Positions 1 through 7,604 of a stretch of 64,000 bases of DNA are shown piece by piece. The notes beneath the pieces were generated by a model. The model saw only the letters and a program-made list of their open reading frames with translations. It ran no database searches and was not told where the DNA came from. A program made the position numbers and the translations under genes. This DNA comes from an uncultured Ruegeria sp. (GTDB lineage: Bacteria > Pseudomonadota > Alphaproteobacteria > Rhodobacterales > Rhodobacteraceae): positions 62,001-126,000 of the forward strand of contig NZ_CANMQQ010000003.1 of NCBI RefSeq assembly GCF_947500045.1, given 5' to 3'. Within the stretch, counting starts at the first letter, position 1. Each line of letters opens with the position of its first letter.

Positions 1-265
1 CATTGTCCGCGCGAAAGGTCTTGAGGTGAATAAAGGCGCTGACCCAATCGCCGCTTTCCATAATCTTCGGCATTTCGACAGTTATTTCACCCAAGATATG
101 GCGGAATGCCGTGACCAGGTCGCGAAAATCGTCGCCATCCATTTGCATCTCAGGAATGAGCCCTTCCGTGGTGATGTCAGGGGTAAAAAACTGGTCGATT
201 GCGTCGGTGTTGCCCTGTTCCCAAACCTCGGAATACCAGGTACGAAGCATTTCTGCGTTGGTCAT
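1..265 (-). CDS. SnoaL-like / NTF2-fold protein, 3' end missing
   Basis: The reading frame starts at the ATG at 265 behind a strong GGAGG ribosome binding site and runs off the window, so only the first 88 residues are visible. The segment MLRTWYSEVWEQGNTDAIDQ followed by FFTPDITTEG is typical of the SnoaL-like polyketide cyclase / NTF2 fold, in which a small cone-shaped barrel holds a hydrophobic ligand. The family is functionally mixed, with cyclases, isomerases and many unknowns, so no substrate is proposed. The gene is oriented away from the DMSP locus and lies downstream of the tmRNA gene on the same strand, separated by an inverted repeat that probably ends tmRNA transcription. Confidence 0.7.
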   Translation of the reverse strand, partial: MTNAEMLRTWYSEVWEQGNTDAIDQFFTPDITTEGLIPEMQMDGDDFRDLVTAFRHILGEITVEMPKIMESGDWVSAFIHLKTFRADN

Positions 266-318
266 AGCGGCCTCCTGTCTTTTGAATGTGACGATGGGGC
301 ACAGGCCTAAATAAACCG

Positions 319-343
319 TGAACAAAATCTGACATCTTGTTCA
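319..343 (-). terminator. inverted repeat downstream of ssrA
   Basis: Perfect 7-bp arms TGAACAA (319-325) and TTGTTCA (337-343) flank an 11-bp centre. Read on the minus strand an alternative stem AATCTG/CAGATT is followed by TTGTT, which would suit a weak intrinsic terminator for the tmRNA transcript. It could instead be an operator of the gene that starts at 265, because it lies only about 55 bp upstream of that start. Confidence 0.4.
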
Positions 344-365
344 GATTACGCGCAATACTGGGGGG

Positions 366-575
366 AATATGCAGGTTTCTGTTGCCAGGTACCTGCGAAC
401 CCCGCCTTACGCGGCTAGGCGCAAGGGCTTAAGTTTCGGTCTTGCTACTGCTTACGCAGCAACTGCAACCGGAGCACGATTGTCATTTGCAATTGTACTT
501 TTCGGGCCGATACGGTGGCACCCCGCCGAGACAAAGCTAACCCCTTTAGACGTTCGTCGATCCTATTTCGGCCCC
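366..575 (-). ncRNA. ssrA: tmRNA coding piece (permuted ssrA)
   Basis: This is the mRNA-like half of a two-piece tmRNA, which rescues stalled ribosomes and tags the nascent peptide for proteolysis. The 5' end GGGGCCG at 575-569 is followed by AAATAGGATCGACG, the conserved D-loop region of tmRNA. The tag frame at 490-452 starts with the resume codon GCA and reads ANDNRAPVAVAA then TAA; the AND-N start and the AVAA end fit known alphaproteobacterial tags. GGGGCCG pairs with CGGCTCC of the acceptor piece at 608-602 and contains the G3-U70 wobble that marks a substrate for alanyl-tRNA synthetase. The 3' end is estimated from the GCAGGT/ACCTGC hairpin near 371-396 and is uncertain by several bases. 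Confidence 0.92.
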
Positions 576-597
576 ATGATCCCCAAATGAGGGATGT

Positions 598-676
598 TGG
601 TGGAGCCGCCGGGTACCGCCCCCGGGTCCGATCCGCTTATTACGAGCGCGTTTATGTCCATAGTCCCGAAGGACAT
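598..676 (-). ncRNA. ssrA: tmRNA acceptor piece (permuted ssrA)
   Basis: In alphaproteobacteria the ssrA gene is circularly permuted: the acceptor half is transcribed first and a short spacer is cut out. Here the acceptor ends in CGGCTCC-ACCA with the CCA encoded (600-598), and only 22 bases (597-576) separate it from the coding piece. The arm before the acceptor stem is a perfect CCGGG/CCCGG stem with a seven-base loop GGCGGTA, so the T-loop lacks the usual TTCGA pattern. The 5' end is placed by the promoter at 682-710 and starts with a TGTCC/GGACA hairpin. Residues of the precursor before about 660 may be trimmed in the mature RNA. Confidence 0.88.
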
Positions 677-681
677 CACAT

Positions 682-710
682 ATATAAGTGAGGCCGCGGC
701 AGGATGCAAA
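682..710 (-). promoter_or_regulatory. ssrA sigma-70 promoter
   Basis: On the minus strand a -35 box TTTGCA (710-705) and a -10 box TTATAT (687-682) are separated by exactly 17 bases. The expected start lies near 676, right before the hairpin that begins the acceptor piece. Confidence 0.7.
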
Positions 711-749
711 CTCGATTTACGGGATAAAGGACAGTTGCGTTTCAATAAG

Positions 750-1112
750 TTATGACGCTCTGTTCAAGTTGGCCAGGATTAGCCAGATAGCGAGAACAAG
801 TTCGATTCCACCAAATATCAGTGCTTTGGCCAAAGGTGGGTGATCAACAAACACGGAAACAAACCGACCCAGCGCCGCGCCAGCGTAGACAATGCCCAAC
901 ATCGCATAAGCCATCGGATTGTTGAGCAACAACGCGGCCAAGCCGGTTACGACGAATAATCCGCCCACTGATGCGCGCATCTCGCTAAGGCCCATGGTGC
1001 TTTTGGTCGGGGCCAGATCCAGCGCGTTGGCTGTAAATGCGGGGGCAAGAAGCCCAAAAAGACCAAAGCCAATCGTCAGCAATGCGGCAATCACGTTCAG
1101 GGCTGTGGTCAT
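750..1112 (-). CDS. DUF4345-like four-helix membrane protein
   Basis: A 120-residue protein made almost entirely of four hydrophobic segments, at roughly residues 5-28, 45-63, 67-88 and 95-116. The segment GLSEMRASVGGLFVVTG between the first two helices is the signature I associate with the DUF4345 family, small inner-membrane proteins of unknown function. It lies 34 bp downstream of the GntR-type regulator on the same strand and may be co-transcribed with it, which would place it under the regulation that controls the DMSP genes. No catalytic or transport motif is visible, so no function is assigned. Confidence 0.7.
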   Translation of the reverse strand: MTTALNVIAALLTIGFGLFGLLAPAFTANALDLAPTKSTMGLSEMRASVGGLFVVTGLAALLLNNPMAYAMLGIVYAGAALGRFVSVFVDHPPLAKALIFGGIELVLAIWLILANLNRAS

Positions 1113-1146
1113 CTTAACCTCATGTCACTGTTTTTGCGTTCTTTTG

Positions 1147-1884
1147 TTATGCCGGTTTGCGCCGCTTCTCGGCCACGTCCTGAGCCAGCTGCCTTGTATA
1201 AACTTCAAGCTTTACCAGTGCCGCGTCGACCTTACGGGCGTCCTGCGTTTCCAAAGCGTCTGCGATGGCGGTGTGTAGCGCAATGATCTGTTCGCGAGAA
1301 CGCGCGGTGAAGGTGATCATGTTCATCAGAGGCTGCATCGCCTCAACAGCGCCAGCCAGTTGATACGACAAAACCGGATTGCCTGCGCCGTCCACCAACG
1401 CGCGATGAAAGGCGACGTCCGAAGCGCAGAAGGCTTCATCAGTTAAACCGGGCTGTGCCTGTCGAAAAATCTCGGCCCGCATTGTGGCGAGTTGATCCGC
1501 TGTTCGACGCTGCGCCGACAGTGGTGCGCAGGCGCGCTCCAACGCATAGCGCGCCTCACACGCGGTGTCGAAATTGACTGCGTTCATAGACAGCAACAGC
1601 GTCGAGGTTGTAACCTGCTGGGAGTAGGCGTCCTCAAAGCTCAGGCGATTCACGAAAGCACCGCCCGTTGCGCCGCGTTGTGTACGGATCAGCGATTGCG
1701 CCGCCAGCCGCTTGAGCGCCTCGCGAACTGTCGGGCGTGAAACTTTGAACTGATCGGCAAGCTCGGATTCTGAAGGCAAACGCTCATCAACGATCAGTTG
1801 GCCCGAGATGATGGCATCCCGGATCGCTTGGGCGATTTGTGCTGACAGATCGGCAGAACTCTGGGGATCAATTTTCATGGTCAT
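1147..1884 (-). CDS. GntR family (FadR/FCD subfamily) regulator, probable regulator of the dmdA operon
   Basis: A 245-residue regulator. Residues 13-75 form the GntR winged helix (RLPSESELADQFKVSRPTVR, then EALKRLAAQSL), and residues about 85-235 form the all-helical FCD ligand domain, with the metal-binding Asp and His of DVAFHRAL and the later His of ALHTAIADALE. FCD domains sense small organic acids, often through a bound metal. The gene is divergent from the DUF2182-DUF1326-DinB-dmdA-acuI run, and the shared 83-bp interval holds several GTCTGAC elements, so regulation of the operon and of itself is likely. A GntR gene next to dmdA is known to me from other roseobacters. The effector cannot be read from sequence; DMSP, acrylate or a derivative are guesses. 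Confidence 0.88.
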   Translation of the reverse strand: MTMKIDPQSSADLSAQIAQAIRDAIISGQLIVDERLPSESELADQFKVSRPTVREALKRLAAQSLIRTQRGATGGAFVNRLSFEDAYSQQVTTSTLLLSMNAVNFDTACEARYALERACAPLSAQRRTADQLATMRAEIFRQAQPGLTDEAFCASDVAFHRALVDGAGNPVLSYQLAGAVEAMQPLMNMITFTARSREQIIALHTAIADALETQDARKVDAALVKLEVYTRQLAQDVAEKRRKPA

Positions 1885-1889
1885 TTACG

Positions 1890-1940
1890 TTGGCAGACAA
1901 TTTTTATTTGTCTGACATTTAAAAGTCTGACATTTGAAAT
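1890..1940. promoter_or_regulatory. GntR/FCD operator cluster between gntR and the dmdA operon
   Basis: The interval holds an inverted repeat CAGACAA (1894-1900)/TTGTCTG (1908-1914) and two direct copies of GTCTGACATTT (1910-1920 and 1925-1935), one helical turn and a half apart. TTGTCTGACA resembles the general FadR-type site TNGTNNNACNA. The repeats overlap plausible promoter elements for both directions, for example TTGCAT-17-TAAATG on the minus strand. This is an expected layout for repression of both transcripts by the GntR protein. Confidence 0.65.
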
Positions 1941-1967
1941 GCAAGCGAGTCGAGTCGGGAGGAGCAA

Positions 1968-2759
1968 GTGAGTCGCCCAGTATTTCGCAGCGCAGTTTGG
2001 TTGGGTTTTTACATCCTGATCCTTTGGTCGTGGTGGATGATGTTCCAAATGAGCCGCGACATGGACCTGGACTGGATTGGCCGCCCCGGCCCGATCGGGC
2101 AGGCCATGGCGGCAATGGACCCGCGCATGGACATGTACATGCCCATGGCAGAGTTCGCCCCGCTGTTCTGGATGTGGGCGATCATGATGGCCGCGATGAT
2201 GTTGCCGACTTTGGTGCCGACTTTGCGCAGCTATGATGATCTGATTCGTAGCGCGAACGGAACACGGGCAGGGTGGCTGGGTGTGTTGCTGGGGTATTTC
2301 CTTGTTTGGGTTGGATTTGCTTCGGTGATCACGGGGTTGCAACTGGCGCTCTTGTTTGGCGGCGCGATCGATATGCTGGGTATTGCAAAGTCCCCCTATC
2401 TGGCAGCTGGCCTTCTTATGGTTGTCGGGGCCTTCCAGTTTACCCGCGCGAAAGAGGTCTGTCATGGCGTTTGCCACGCACCGATGACCTATTTCCTTGG
2501 GCACTGGAGAACCGGCTTTGCAGGAGGAATGCGCATGGGGCTGGGGCTGGGAGCCTTCTGCGTCGGATGCTGTTGGGGATTTATGGCCTTAGGCTTTGTC
2601 GGCGGCGTCATGAGCCTGTTGTGGATGGGATTGGCGACCTTGTTCATGGTTTTTGAGAAACTACCCCAGATCGGGCACGCGGTGACCCGACCCATGGGGT
2701 TTGTCCTAATATCGGGTGGATTGGCGTTGCTTGTTCATCACATTGCTTACGGAGGATAA
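1968..2759 (+). CDS. DUF2182 membrane protein, putative metal-binding
   Basis: A 263-residue polytopic protein starting with GTG behind GGGAGGAG. About seven hydrophobic segments are visible, and the signature IMMAAMMLPTLVPTLR near residue 70 identifies DUF2182, described in orthologue catalogues as a predicted metal-binding integral membrane protein. Cysteines and histidines cluster in KEVCHGVCHAP and in GAFCVGCCWGF, both next to membrane segments, which fits metal or thiol chemistry at the membrane. It is the first gene of the dmdA operon, four bases before the DUF1326 gene; these two families often occur as neighbours. Its role is unknown; delivery or handling of a metal ion or a sulfur compound is inference only. 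Confidence 0.85.
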   Translation: MSRPVFRSAVWLGFYILILWSWWMMFQMSRDMDLDWIGRPGPIGQAMAAMDPRMDMYMPMAEFAPLFWMWAIMMAAMMLPTLVPTLRSYDDLIRSANGTRAGWLGVLLGYFLVWVGFASVITGLQLALLFGGAIDMLGIAKSPYLAAGLLMVVGAFQFTRAKEVCHGVCHAPMTYFLGHWRTGFAGGMRMGLGLGAFCVGCCWGFMALGFVGGVMSLLWMGLATLFMVFEKLPQIGHAVTRPMGFVLISGGLALLVHHIAYGG

Positions 2760-2763
2760 GTCG

Positions 2764-3468
2764 ATGGCTAAGAACAGAAAACCGAATGCAGACAAGCTGC
2801 CGGTCAGTCAGAGAATTGACAGCAGGATGCCAAATCCCAAGCGACGTGAGATGAGCCCGACAAATTGGGCAGTGAAGGGTGAGTTGATCCTGAACTGTTC
2901 CTGCGACGTGTTCTGCCCATGCGTGGTTTCGCTGGGCGCGCACCCTCCGACCGAAGGGCATTGCCATGCGTGGATGGGCATCATCATCGATGAGGGCCAT
3001 TTTGAGGGCGAAGATCTGTCGGGCCTAAACGTCGGGCTGCTGGTCGATATCCCGGGCCGTATGGGCGAAGGTCAGTGGAAAGTCGCAGCCTATGTGGACG
3101 AGCGCGCCAGCGGAAAGGCCTATAACGGTCTGCTGCAAATATTCAGCGGTCAGGCGGGTGGAACCACCGGGTTGTTCACCATGCTGGTCAGCGAGATCAT
3201 CGGGGCCGAGCGTGCTCCGGTCGTGATCGAACGTGACGGCACCAAGCGCCGCATCGTGATCGGGCGCAAGATTCAGGGCGAGATTGAGATGCTAACAGGC
3301 AAGGACCCTGAGCATCCGGTGATGGTTTCGAACTCGAAATATTGGATGGGCCCCGACATTATCGTGGCCAGGGGCACCAAATCCAAGGTCCGCGACTATG
3401 GTCGTGTGTGGGATTTCGGTGGCAAATCGGCCGAGATTTGTCCCATCAACTGGCACGGGCCAAAGTGA
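2764..3468 (+). CDS. DUF1326 protein with Cys-rich motif
   Basis: A 234-residue soluble protein starting at the ATG at 2764 behind GGAGG. After a basic N-terminal tail of about 30 residues comes GELILNCSCDVFCPCVVSLG, the DUF1326 hallmark, giving Cys45, Cys47, Cys51 and Cys53, followed by the pair Cys67-His68. This CxC-x3-CxC pattern suggests a metal centre or redox-active thiols. The family has no proven function that I know of. The gene is translationally tied to its neighbours: four bases after DUF2182 and overlapping the DinB gene by one base. Co-transcription with dmdA makes a role in DMSP use or in dealing with its products (methanethiol, acrylate) worth testing. Confidence 0.85.
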   Translation: MAKNRKPNADKLPVSQRIDSRMPNPKRREMSPTNWAVKGELILNCSCDVFCPCVVSLGAHPPTEGHCHAWMGIIIDEGHFEGEDLSGLNVGLLVDIPGRMGEGQWKVAAYVDERASGKAYNGLLQIFSGQAGGTTGLFTMLVSEIIGAERAPVVIERDGTKRRIVIGRKIQGEIEMLTGKDPEHPVMVSNSKYWMGPDIIVARGTKSKVRDYGRVWDFGGKSAEICPINWHGPK

Positions 3469-3974
3469 TGATTACCGGTGCCTACGCCCGTGAGATGGCG
3501 CGCTATAGTCACTGGCAAAACAATCAGTTGAAGGGCTTTCTTCGGGCTCTTCCAAGTGAAGAGCTTGTGCGGAATCGCAGTGCCTTCTTTGGATCAATCA
3601 TGGGGACGGCCAATCACCTGCTTTGGGGGGATTGGATCTGGATATCCCGGTTTGACAAAGGTCCGGGGCCAGGTGGTGGAATTCCTGACAGCGTCTCGAT
3701 TTGCACAGGGATGGCAGACTGGATGCCGTTGCGTGATACTATCGACGCTCGGATCACCAGATGGGCCGACACATTGGGTGATACCGAATTAAGCGGTTCA
3801 TTCACTTGGTACTCGGCAGCAAAAGAAGCCGATGTGGCAAAGCCTTATGTGCAATGTGTGATCCATATGTTCAATCATCAAACCCACCATCGCGGACAGT
3901 TGCATCAGATGCTGACCGAAGCAGGCTCTGAAGCGCCGGTCAGTGATCTTGTCTTTCTGCCAGAGGATGTCTGA
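3468..3974 (+). CDS. DinB-family four-helix protein
   Basis: A 168-residue protein of the DinB/YfiT fold. The start ATG overlaps the stop of the DUF1326 gene. Motifs are TANHLLWGDW near residue 45 and HMFNHQTHHRGQLHQML near residue 130; in the family three histidines at these places bind a metal, and characterised members transfer or isomerise low-molecular-weight thiol adducts (bacillithiol and mycothiol S-transferases, maleylpyruvate isomerase). The dmdA start codon follows after one base, so translation is probably coupled. A thiol-dependent step in DMSP metabolism, such as removal of acrylate or thiol adducts, is a reasonable hypothesis but is not shown by the sequence. Confidence 0.85.
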   Translation: MITGAYAREMARYSHWQNNQLKGFLRALPSEELVRNRSAFFGSIMGTANHLLWGDWIWISRFDKGPGPGGGIPDSVSICTGMADWMPLRDTIDARITRWADTLGDTELSGSFTWYSAAKEADVAKPYVQCVIHMFNHQTHHRGQLHQMLTEAGSEAPVSDLVFLPEDV

Positions 3975-3975
3975 C

Positions 3976-5070
3976 ATGGCAGCCATTGTGCCAAACCGAC
4001 GTGTGCGCAAAACCCCATTTACACCGGGTGTCGAGGCCGAAGGGGTTAAGGGGTACACGGTTTACAATCACACGCTGCTGGCAACGGTCTTCGATAGTGT
4101 TGAAGCCGATGCGGCCCATTTGAAACAGCATGTGCAGGTCTGGGATGTCTCATGTGAAAGACAGGTTCAGATCAAGGGTCCGGATGCACTGCAGTTAATG
4201 AAGATGCTCAGCCCACGAGATTTGGACCGGATGCAGGCGGATCAGTGTTATTATGTGCCGATTGTGGATCACAATGGCGGTATGCTGAACGATCCGGTCG
4301 CGATCAAACTGGCAGACGACCACTATTGGTTGTCCGTTGCTGATGGTGATCTTTGGCAATTTGTCCTGGGCATCGTGATCGCGTTGGGTCTGAACGTCGA
4401 AATTACAGAGCCGGACGTGTTTCCGCTCGCTGTGCAAGGCCCCAAAGCGAATGATCTGATGGCTCGTATTTTCGGCGATGACGTCAGAGACATTAAATTC
4501 TTCCGATACAAACGCTTGGCCTTCGAAGATACATCATTCGTCGTCGCCAGATCGGGTTGGTCCAAACAAGGTGGATTCGAGATTTATGTTGAAGGGGCGG
4601 ATTATGGAATGCCGCTCTGGAATACGCTGTTTGCCAATGGGCGCGACCTGAATGTGCAGGCGGGGTGCCCCAACGGAATTGAGCGGATAGAAAGCGGTCT
4701 GTTGAGTTTTGGATCAGACATGCGGCGCGAGAATACTCCTTATGAATGCGGGCTTGCCCGTTTTTGCAATTCTCCGCTGGATTATATCGGGAAGGCCGCG
4801 CTTGTGGATCAGGCCGCGAATGGACCACCTCGGCAAATTCGTCCGCTTGTCATTGATGGCACGATCGGTCCGTGTACCGAATCTTGGCCCTTGCGGGCCA
4901 ACGGGAGCCAGGTCGGTCAGGTAGCCTCGGCAGCGTATTCGCCGGAGTTTGGAGTGAATGTTGCCATCGGAATGGTCGACCGTTCGCATTGGGATCCCGG
5001 TACGCGGATCGAGGTTATGACCGAACACGGAATGCGGTGGGCCGAAGTGCAAGAGACGTTCTGGCGCTGA
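3976..5070 (+). CDS. dmdA: DMSP demethylase (tetrahydrofolate-dependent)
   Basis: A 364-residue member of the GcvT aminomethyltransferase fold. DmdA moves a methyl group from dimethylsulfoniopropionate to tetrahydrofolate, giving methylmercaptopropionate and 5-methyl-THF, the first step of the demethylation route. The N-terminus (VRKTPFTPGVEAEGVKGYTV), the stretch HVQVWDVSCERQVQIKGPDA, and SGWSKQGGFEIYVEG match what I remember of the Ruegeria pomeroyi enzyme almost residue by residue, more closely than any glycine-cleavage T protein. Length is also as expected. Position one base after the DinB gene and 50 bp before acuI supports the call. Confidence 0.95.
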   Translation: MAAIVPNRRVRKTPFTPGVEAEGVKGYTVYNHTLLATVFDSVEADAAHLKQHVQVWDVSCERQVQIKGPDALQLMKMLSPRDLDRMQADQCYYVPIVDHNGGMLNDPVAIKLADDHYWLSVADGDLWQFVLGIVIALGLNVEITEPDVFPLAVQGPKANDLMARIFGDDVRDIKFFRYKRLAFEDTSFVVARSGWSKQGGFEIYVEGADYGMPLWNTLFANGRDLNVQAGCPNGIERIESGLLSFGSDMRRENTPYECGLARFCNSPLDYIGKAALVDQAANGPPRQIRPLVIDGTIGPCTESWPLRANGSQVGQVASAAYSPEFGVNVAIGMVDRSHWDPGTRIEVMTEHGMRWAEVQETFWR

Positions 5071-5120
5071 ACCCTGAATTCGAAGTTATGGCCGTTTAAG
5101 GCAATAGAAGGAGATAGGTT

Positions 5121-6116
5121 ATGTTTAATGCACTACTCGTTGAAAAGGATGAGGAAAGTGGCCTCGCAGCCGCATCGGTCAAGCAAATATCGCCGGACGC
5201 ATTGCCTGATGGTGAAGTGACCGTGTCTGTTAATTACTCGACAGTGAACTACAAGGACGGATTGTGCATGTCACCCAAGGGTGGCGGTCTGGTGCGCAGC
5301 TATCCGCATATTCCCGGCGTCGATTATGCAGGCACGGTCGAGCAATCAAGCGATGAGCGCTATAAACCGGGCGATAAGGTCGTCTTGACTGGCTGGCGCG
5401 TGGGTGAGGCGCATTGGGGCGGATATTCCCAAAAAGCAAACGCCCGCGCAGACTGGTTGGTCCCATTGCCGCAAGGGATTGATACACGGCAGGCAATGGC
5501 GGTCGGGACTGCTGGGTTTACCGCCATGCTTGCCGTTATGGCGCTGGAAGATCACGGTTTGCAACCGGGCCATGGCCCGGTGCTGGTCACAGGTGCCGCG
5601 GGTGGTGTCGGCTCGGTAGCGACCGCCATTCTGGCACATCTGGGTTATGAGGTTGCGGCAGTAACCGGACGCCCAGAAACGGCTGATTACCTTAAGTCTT
5701 TGGGCGCAACCACAATCGTTCCACGCGACGAGTTGAACGAGACCACCAAGCGTCCATTGGAAAGTGAGACCTGGGCAGGGTGCATTGATGCGGTTGGCGG
5801 GGCCATGCTTGCCCGTGTGCTGGGGCAGATGAAATATGGCGCGTCTGTTGCTGCAGTTGGCCTTGCCGGAGGTGCCGGCTTGCCTGCAACTGTAATCCCA
5901 TTCCTGCTGCGTGGTGTGAACCTTTTGGGCATCGACAGTGTCATGCAACCCTACGACAACCGCGTCCGCGCCTGGAAGCGTATCGCGACGGATCTGCCAA
6001 TGGATAAGCTTGAGGCGATGATTCATCCGGCAATCCTGTCTGACTTGCCACAGTTGGGTGCGGATATTCTTCAAGGACAGGTCAAGGGTCGGGTCGTGGT
6101 TGACGTGAACGCCTGA
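5121..6116 (+). CDS. acuI: acrylyl-CoA reductase (NADPH)
   Basis: A 331-residue zinc-independent medium-chain reductase of the YhdH/AcuI type. It reduces toxic acrylyl-CoA to propionyl-CoA and so links DMSP-derived C3 units to propionate metabolism. Visible are the substrate-domain motif NYKDGLC near residue 37, the nucleotide-binding motif VLVTGAAGGVGSVA near residue 154 and the absence of zinc-ligand cysteines. The RBS AAGGAGATAGG is strong. Location directly after dmdA is a common arrangement in roseobacters and favours AcuI over a generic quinone reductase. It is the last gene of the operon. Confidence 0.93.
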   Translation: MFNALLVEKDEESGLAAASVKQISPDALPDGEVTVSVNYSTVNYKDGLCMSPKGGGLVRSYPHIPGVDYAGTVEQSSDERYKPGDKVVLTGWRVGEAHWGGYSQKANARADWLVPLPQGIDTRQAMAVGTAGFTAMLAVMALEDHGLQPGHGPVLVTGAAGGVGSVATAILAHLGYEVAAVTGRPETADYLKSLGATTIVPRDELNETTKRPLESETWAGCIDAVGGAMLARVLGQMKYGASVAAVGLAGGAGLPATVIPFLLRGVNLLGIDSVMQPYDNRVRAWKRIATDLPMDKLEAMIHPAILSDLPQLGADILQGQVKGRVVVDVNA

Positions 6117-6139
6117 CCTCGTTGGAGGCAAGAAAAAAC

Positions 6140-6160
6140 GGCCGGACCGGGTTTCCGACC
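6140..6160 (+). terminator. possible hairpin after acuI
   Basis: GGCCGG (6140-6145) and CCGACC (6155-6160) can pair with one G-U wobble around a nine-base loop, preceded by AAAAAA and followed by ATTCTTGG. The T-tract is better on the minus strand, where no gene ends, so this is a weak terminator call. Confidence 0.35.
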
Positions 6161-6299
6161 ATTCTTGGGTGTTTGGAATAGGGGAATGCCGGAAACAGTT
6201 CTGGTCATTGCGACAATTCGTGACCAAGATTGCTATACATCCCAATTGTGATGGCTTAAGACCCATCAGAACATCACTTGAAGACGGGGAGTGAGCAGC

Positions 6300-6863
6300 A
6301 TGTCTGATGATTTCGAACTTGATACCGATGACTTGAAACGCCGCATGGATGGCGCGATGGCCAACCTCAGAACCGAATTTGCCTCGCTGCGGACCGGACG
6401 GGCGTCAGCCTCGATGCTGGAACCCGTTATGGTTGACGCTTATGGCGCAATGACGCCAATCAATCAGGTGGGCACTGTCAATGTCCCAGAACCGCGAATG
6501 GTTACCGTGAATGTTTGGGACAAAGGCCTTGTAGGTAAGGTTGAAAAAGCGATCCGAGAAAGTGGTCTGGGGATCAATCCACAGTTGAACGGCACAATCA
6601 TCATGTTGCCGATTCCCGAACTGAACGAGGAACGTCGCCGCGAGCTGGGTAAGGTCGCGGGTCAATATGCGGAAAACGCGCGGGTTTCGATCCGCAACGT
6701 ACGCCGTGATGGGATGGACCAGATCAAGAAAGCCAAAGCTGACGGTATATCCGAAGATGACCAGAAATTCTGGGAGGCTGAAGTGCAGGAATTGACTGAC
6801 ACGATGATCAAAGTCGTCGACGAGGCGCTTGAAACCAAACAAGCCGAGATTATGCAGGTCTGA
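6300..6863 (+). CDS. frr: ribosome recycling factor
   Basis: RRF splits post-termination ribosomes together with EF-G. The 187-residue protein shows the family pattern [20 protein letters not shown] and [15 protein letters not shown], the central [16 protein letters not shown], and the C-terminal [20 protein letters not shown]. The ATG at 6300 is preferred over the GTG at 6291, because GGGGAG at 6285-6290 is then nine bases away. It opens the frr-uppS-cdsA-dxr-rseP cluster; in many proteobacteria pyrH lies upstream, but here the DMSP operon takes that place. Confidence 0.97.
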   Translation: MSDDFELDTDDLKRRMDGAMANLRTEFASLRTGRASASMLEPVMVDAYGAMTPINQVGTVNVPEPRMVTVNVWDKGLVGKVEKAIRESGLGINPQLNGTIIMLPIPELNEERRRELGKVAGQYAENARVSIRNVRRDGMDQIKKAKADGISEDDQKFWEAEVQELTDTMIKVVDEALETKQAEIMQV

Positions 6864-6872
6864 GTTTCGGTG

Positions 6873-7604
6873 ATGCCTAAGGACCCCCATACCCCTCCGC
6901 TTGCCGGACCACGTCATGTGGCAATCATAATGGATGGAAACGGCCGTTGGGCGCAGGCGCGCGGGCGGCCTCGGCTTTTTGGCCATCATGCGGGCGCGCG
7001 CCGCGTTCGCGACGTGGTCGAGGCCTGTCCGGGGCTTGGGATCAAATATCTGACGATCTTTGCGTTTTCGACGGAAAACTGGAAACGAACACAGGTTGAA
7101 GTCGCCGGTTTGATGAGCCTGTTCCGCCGCTATATCATCAAAGAGACCAACACGTTAAGGGATAACGGTATCCGGGTTCGCTTTATCGGTGATCGTGTGC
7201 GTCTGGATGCCAAGCTGATCGAGCTTATGGATACGCTAGAACGTGAGACACAGCACAATGACCTGGTCCATCTGACGGTCGCCCTGAACTATGGCGGCCG
7301 GGATGAAGTGGCCCGCGCCACCAAGCGTTTGGCGCGTGATGTGGCCGATGGCGTGTTGCGCCCCGAAGATGTGGACGAGGAAACTCTGCCCAAATATCTC
7401 GATACGCGTGTTCTGCCAGACCCCGATCTGGTGATCCGCACCAGTGGCGAGGCGCGGATTTCGAATTTCCTTCTGTGGCAGTCGGCTTATTCCGAATACG
7501 AATTCATAGATACGTTGTGGCCTGACTTTACTGCCGCAGAATTGGAACGCTTGTGCCACAACTACGGATCACGTGAACGGCGGTTTGGAGCGGTTCCAGC
7601 ATGA
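6873..7604 (+). CDS. uppS: undecaprenyl diphosphate synthase
   Basis: A cis-prenyltransferase that extends farnesyl diphosphate with isopentenyl units to make the C55 lipid carrier for peptidoglycan and O-antigen. The 243-residue protein carries the catalytic-aspartate motif IIMDGNGRWA near residue 16, the segment FAFSTENWKR, and the C-terminal RTSGEARISNFLLWQSAYSE. The ATG at 6873 follows a GTG codon at 6870, which could also be used. Its last four bases overlap the cdsA start (ATGA), so the two are translationally coupled. Confidence 0.96.
   Translation: MPKDPHTPPLAGPRHVAIIMDGNGRWAQARGRPRLFGHHAGARRVRDVVEACPGLGIKYLTIFAFSTENWKRTQVEVAGLMSLFRRYIIKETNTLRDNGIRVRFIGDRVRLDAKLIELMDTLERETQHNDLVHLTVALNYGGRDEVARATKRLARDVADGVLRPEDVDEETLPKYLDTRVLPDPDLVIRTSGEARISNFLLWQSAYSEYEFIDTLWPDFTAAELERLCHNYGSRERRFGAVPA

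Noticed and set aside
598..660. A T-arm-like string (GGGTCCGATCC) on the plus strand
   Set aside because: It is the reverse complement of the tmRNA acceptor region; no plus-strand acceptor or anticodon stem goes with it.
369..745. Open frames of 60-73 codons on both strands between 366 and 745
   Set aside because: They lie over the tmRNA gene, whose structure, tag and promoter explain the stretch; the frames have no RBS or family pattern.
5346..6266. 306-codon open frame on the minus strand opposite acuI
   Set aside because: Antisense to a clear gene, biased in composition, no RBS and no recognisable domain.
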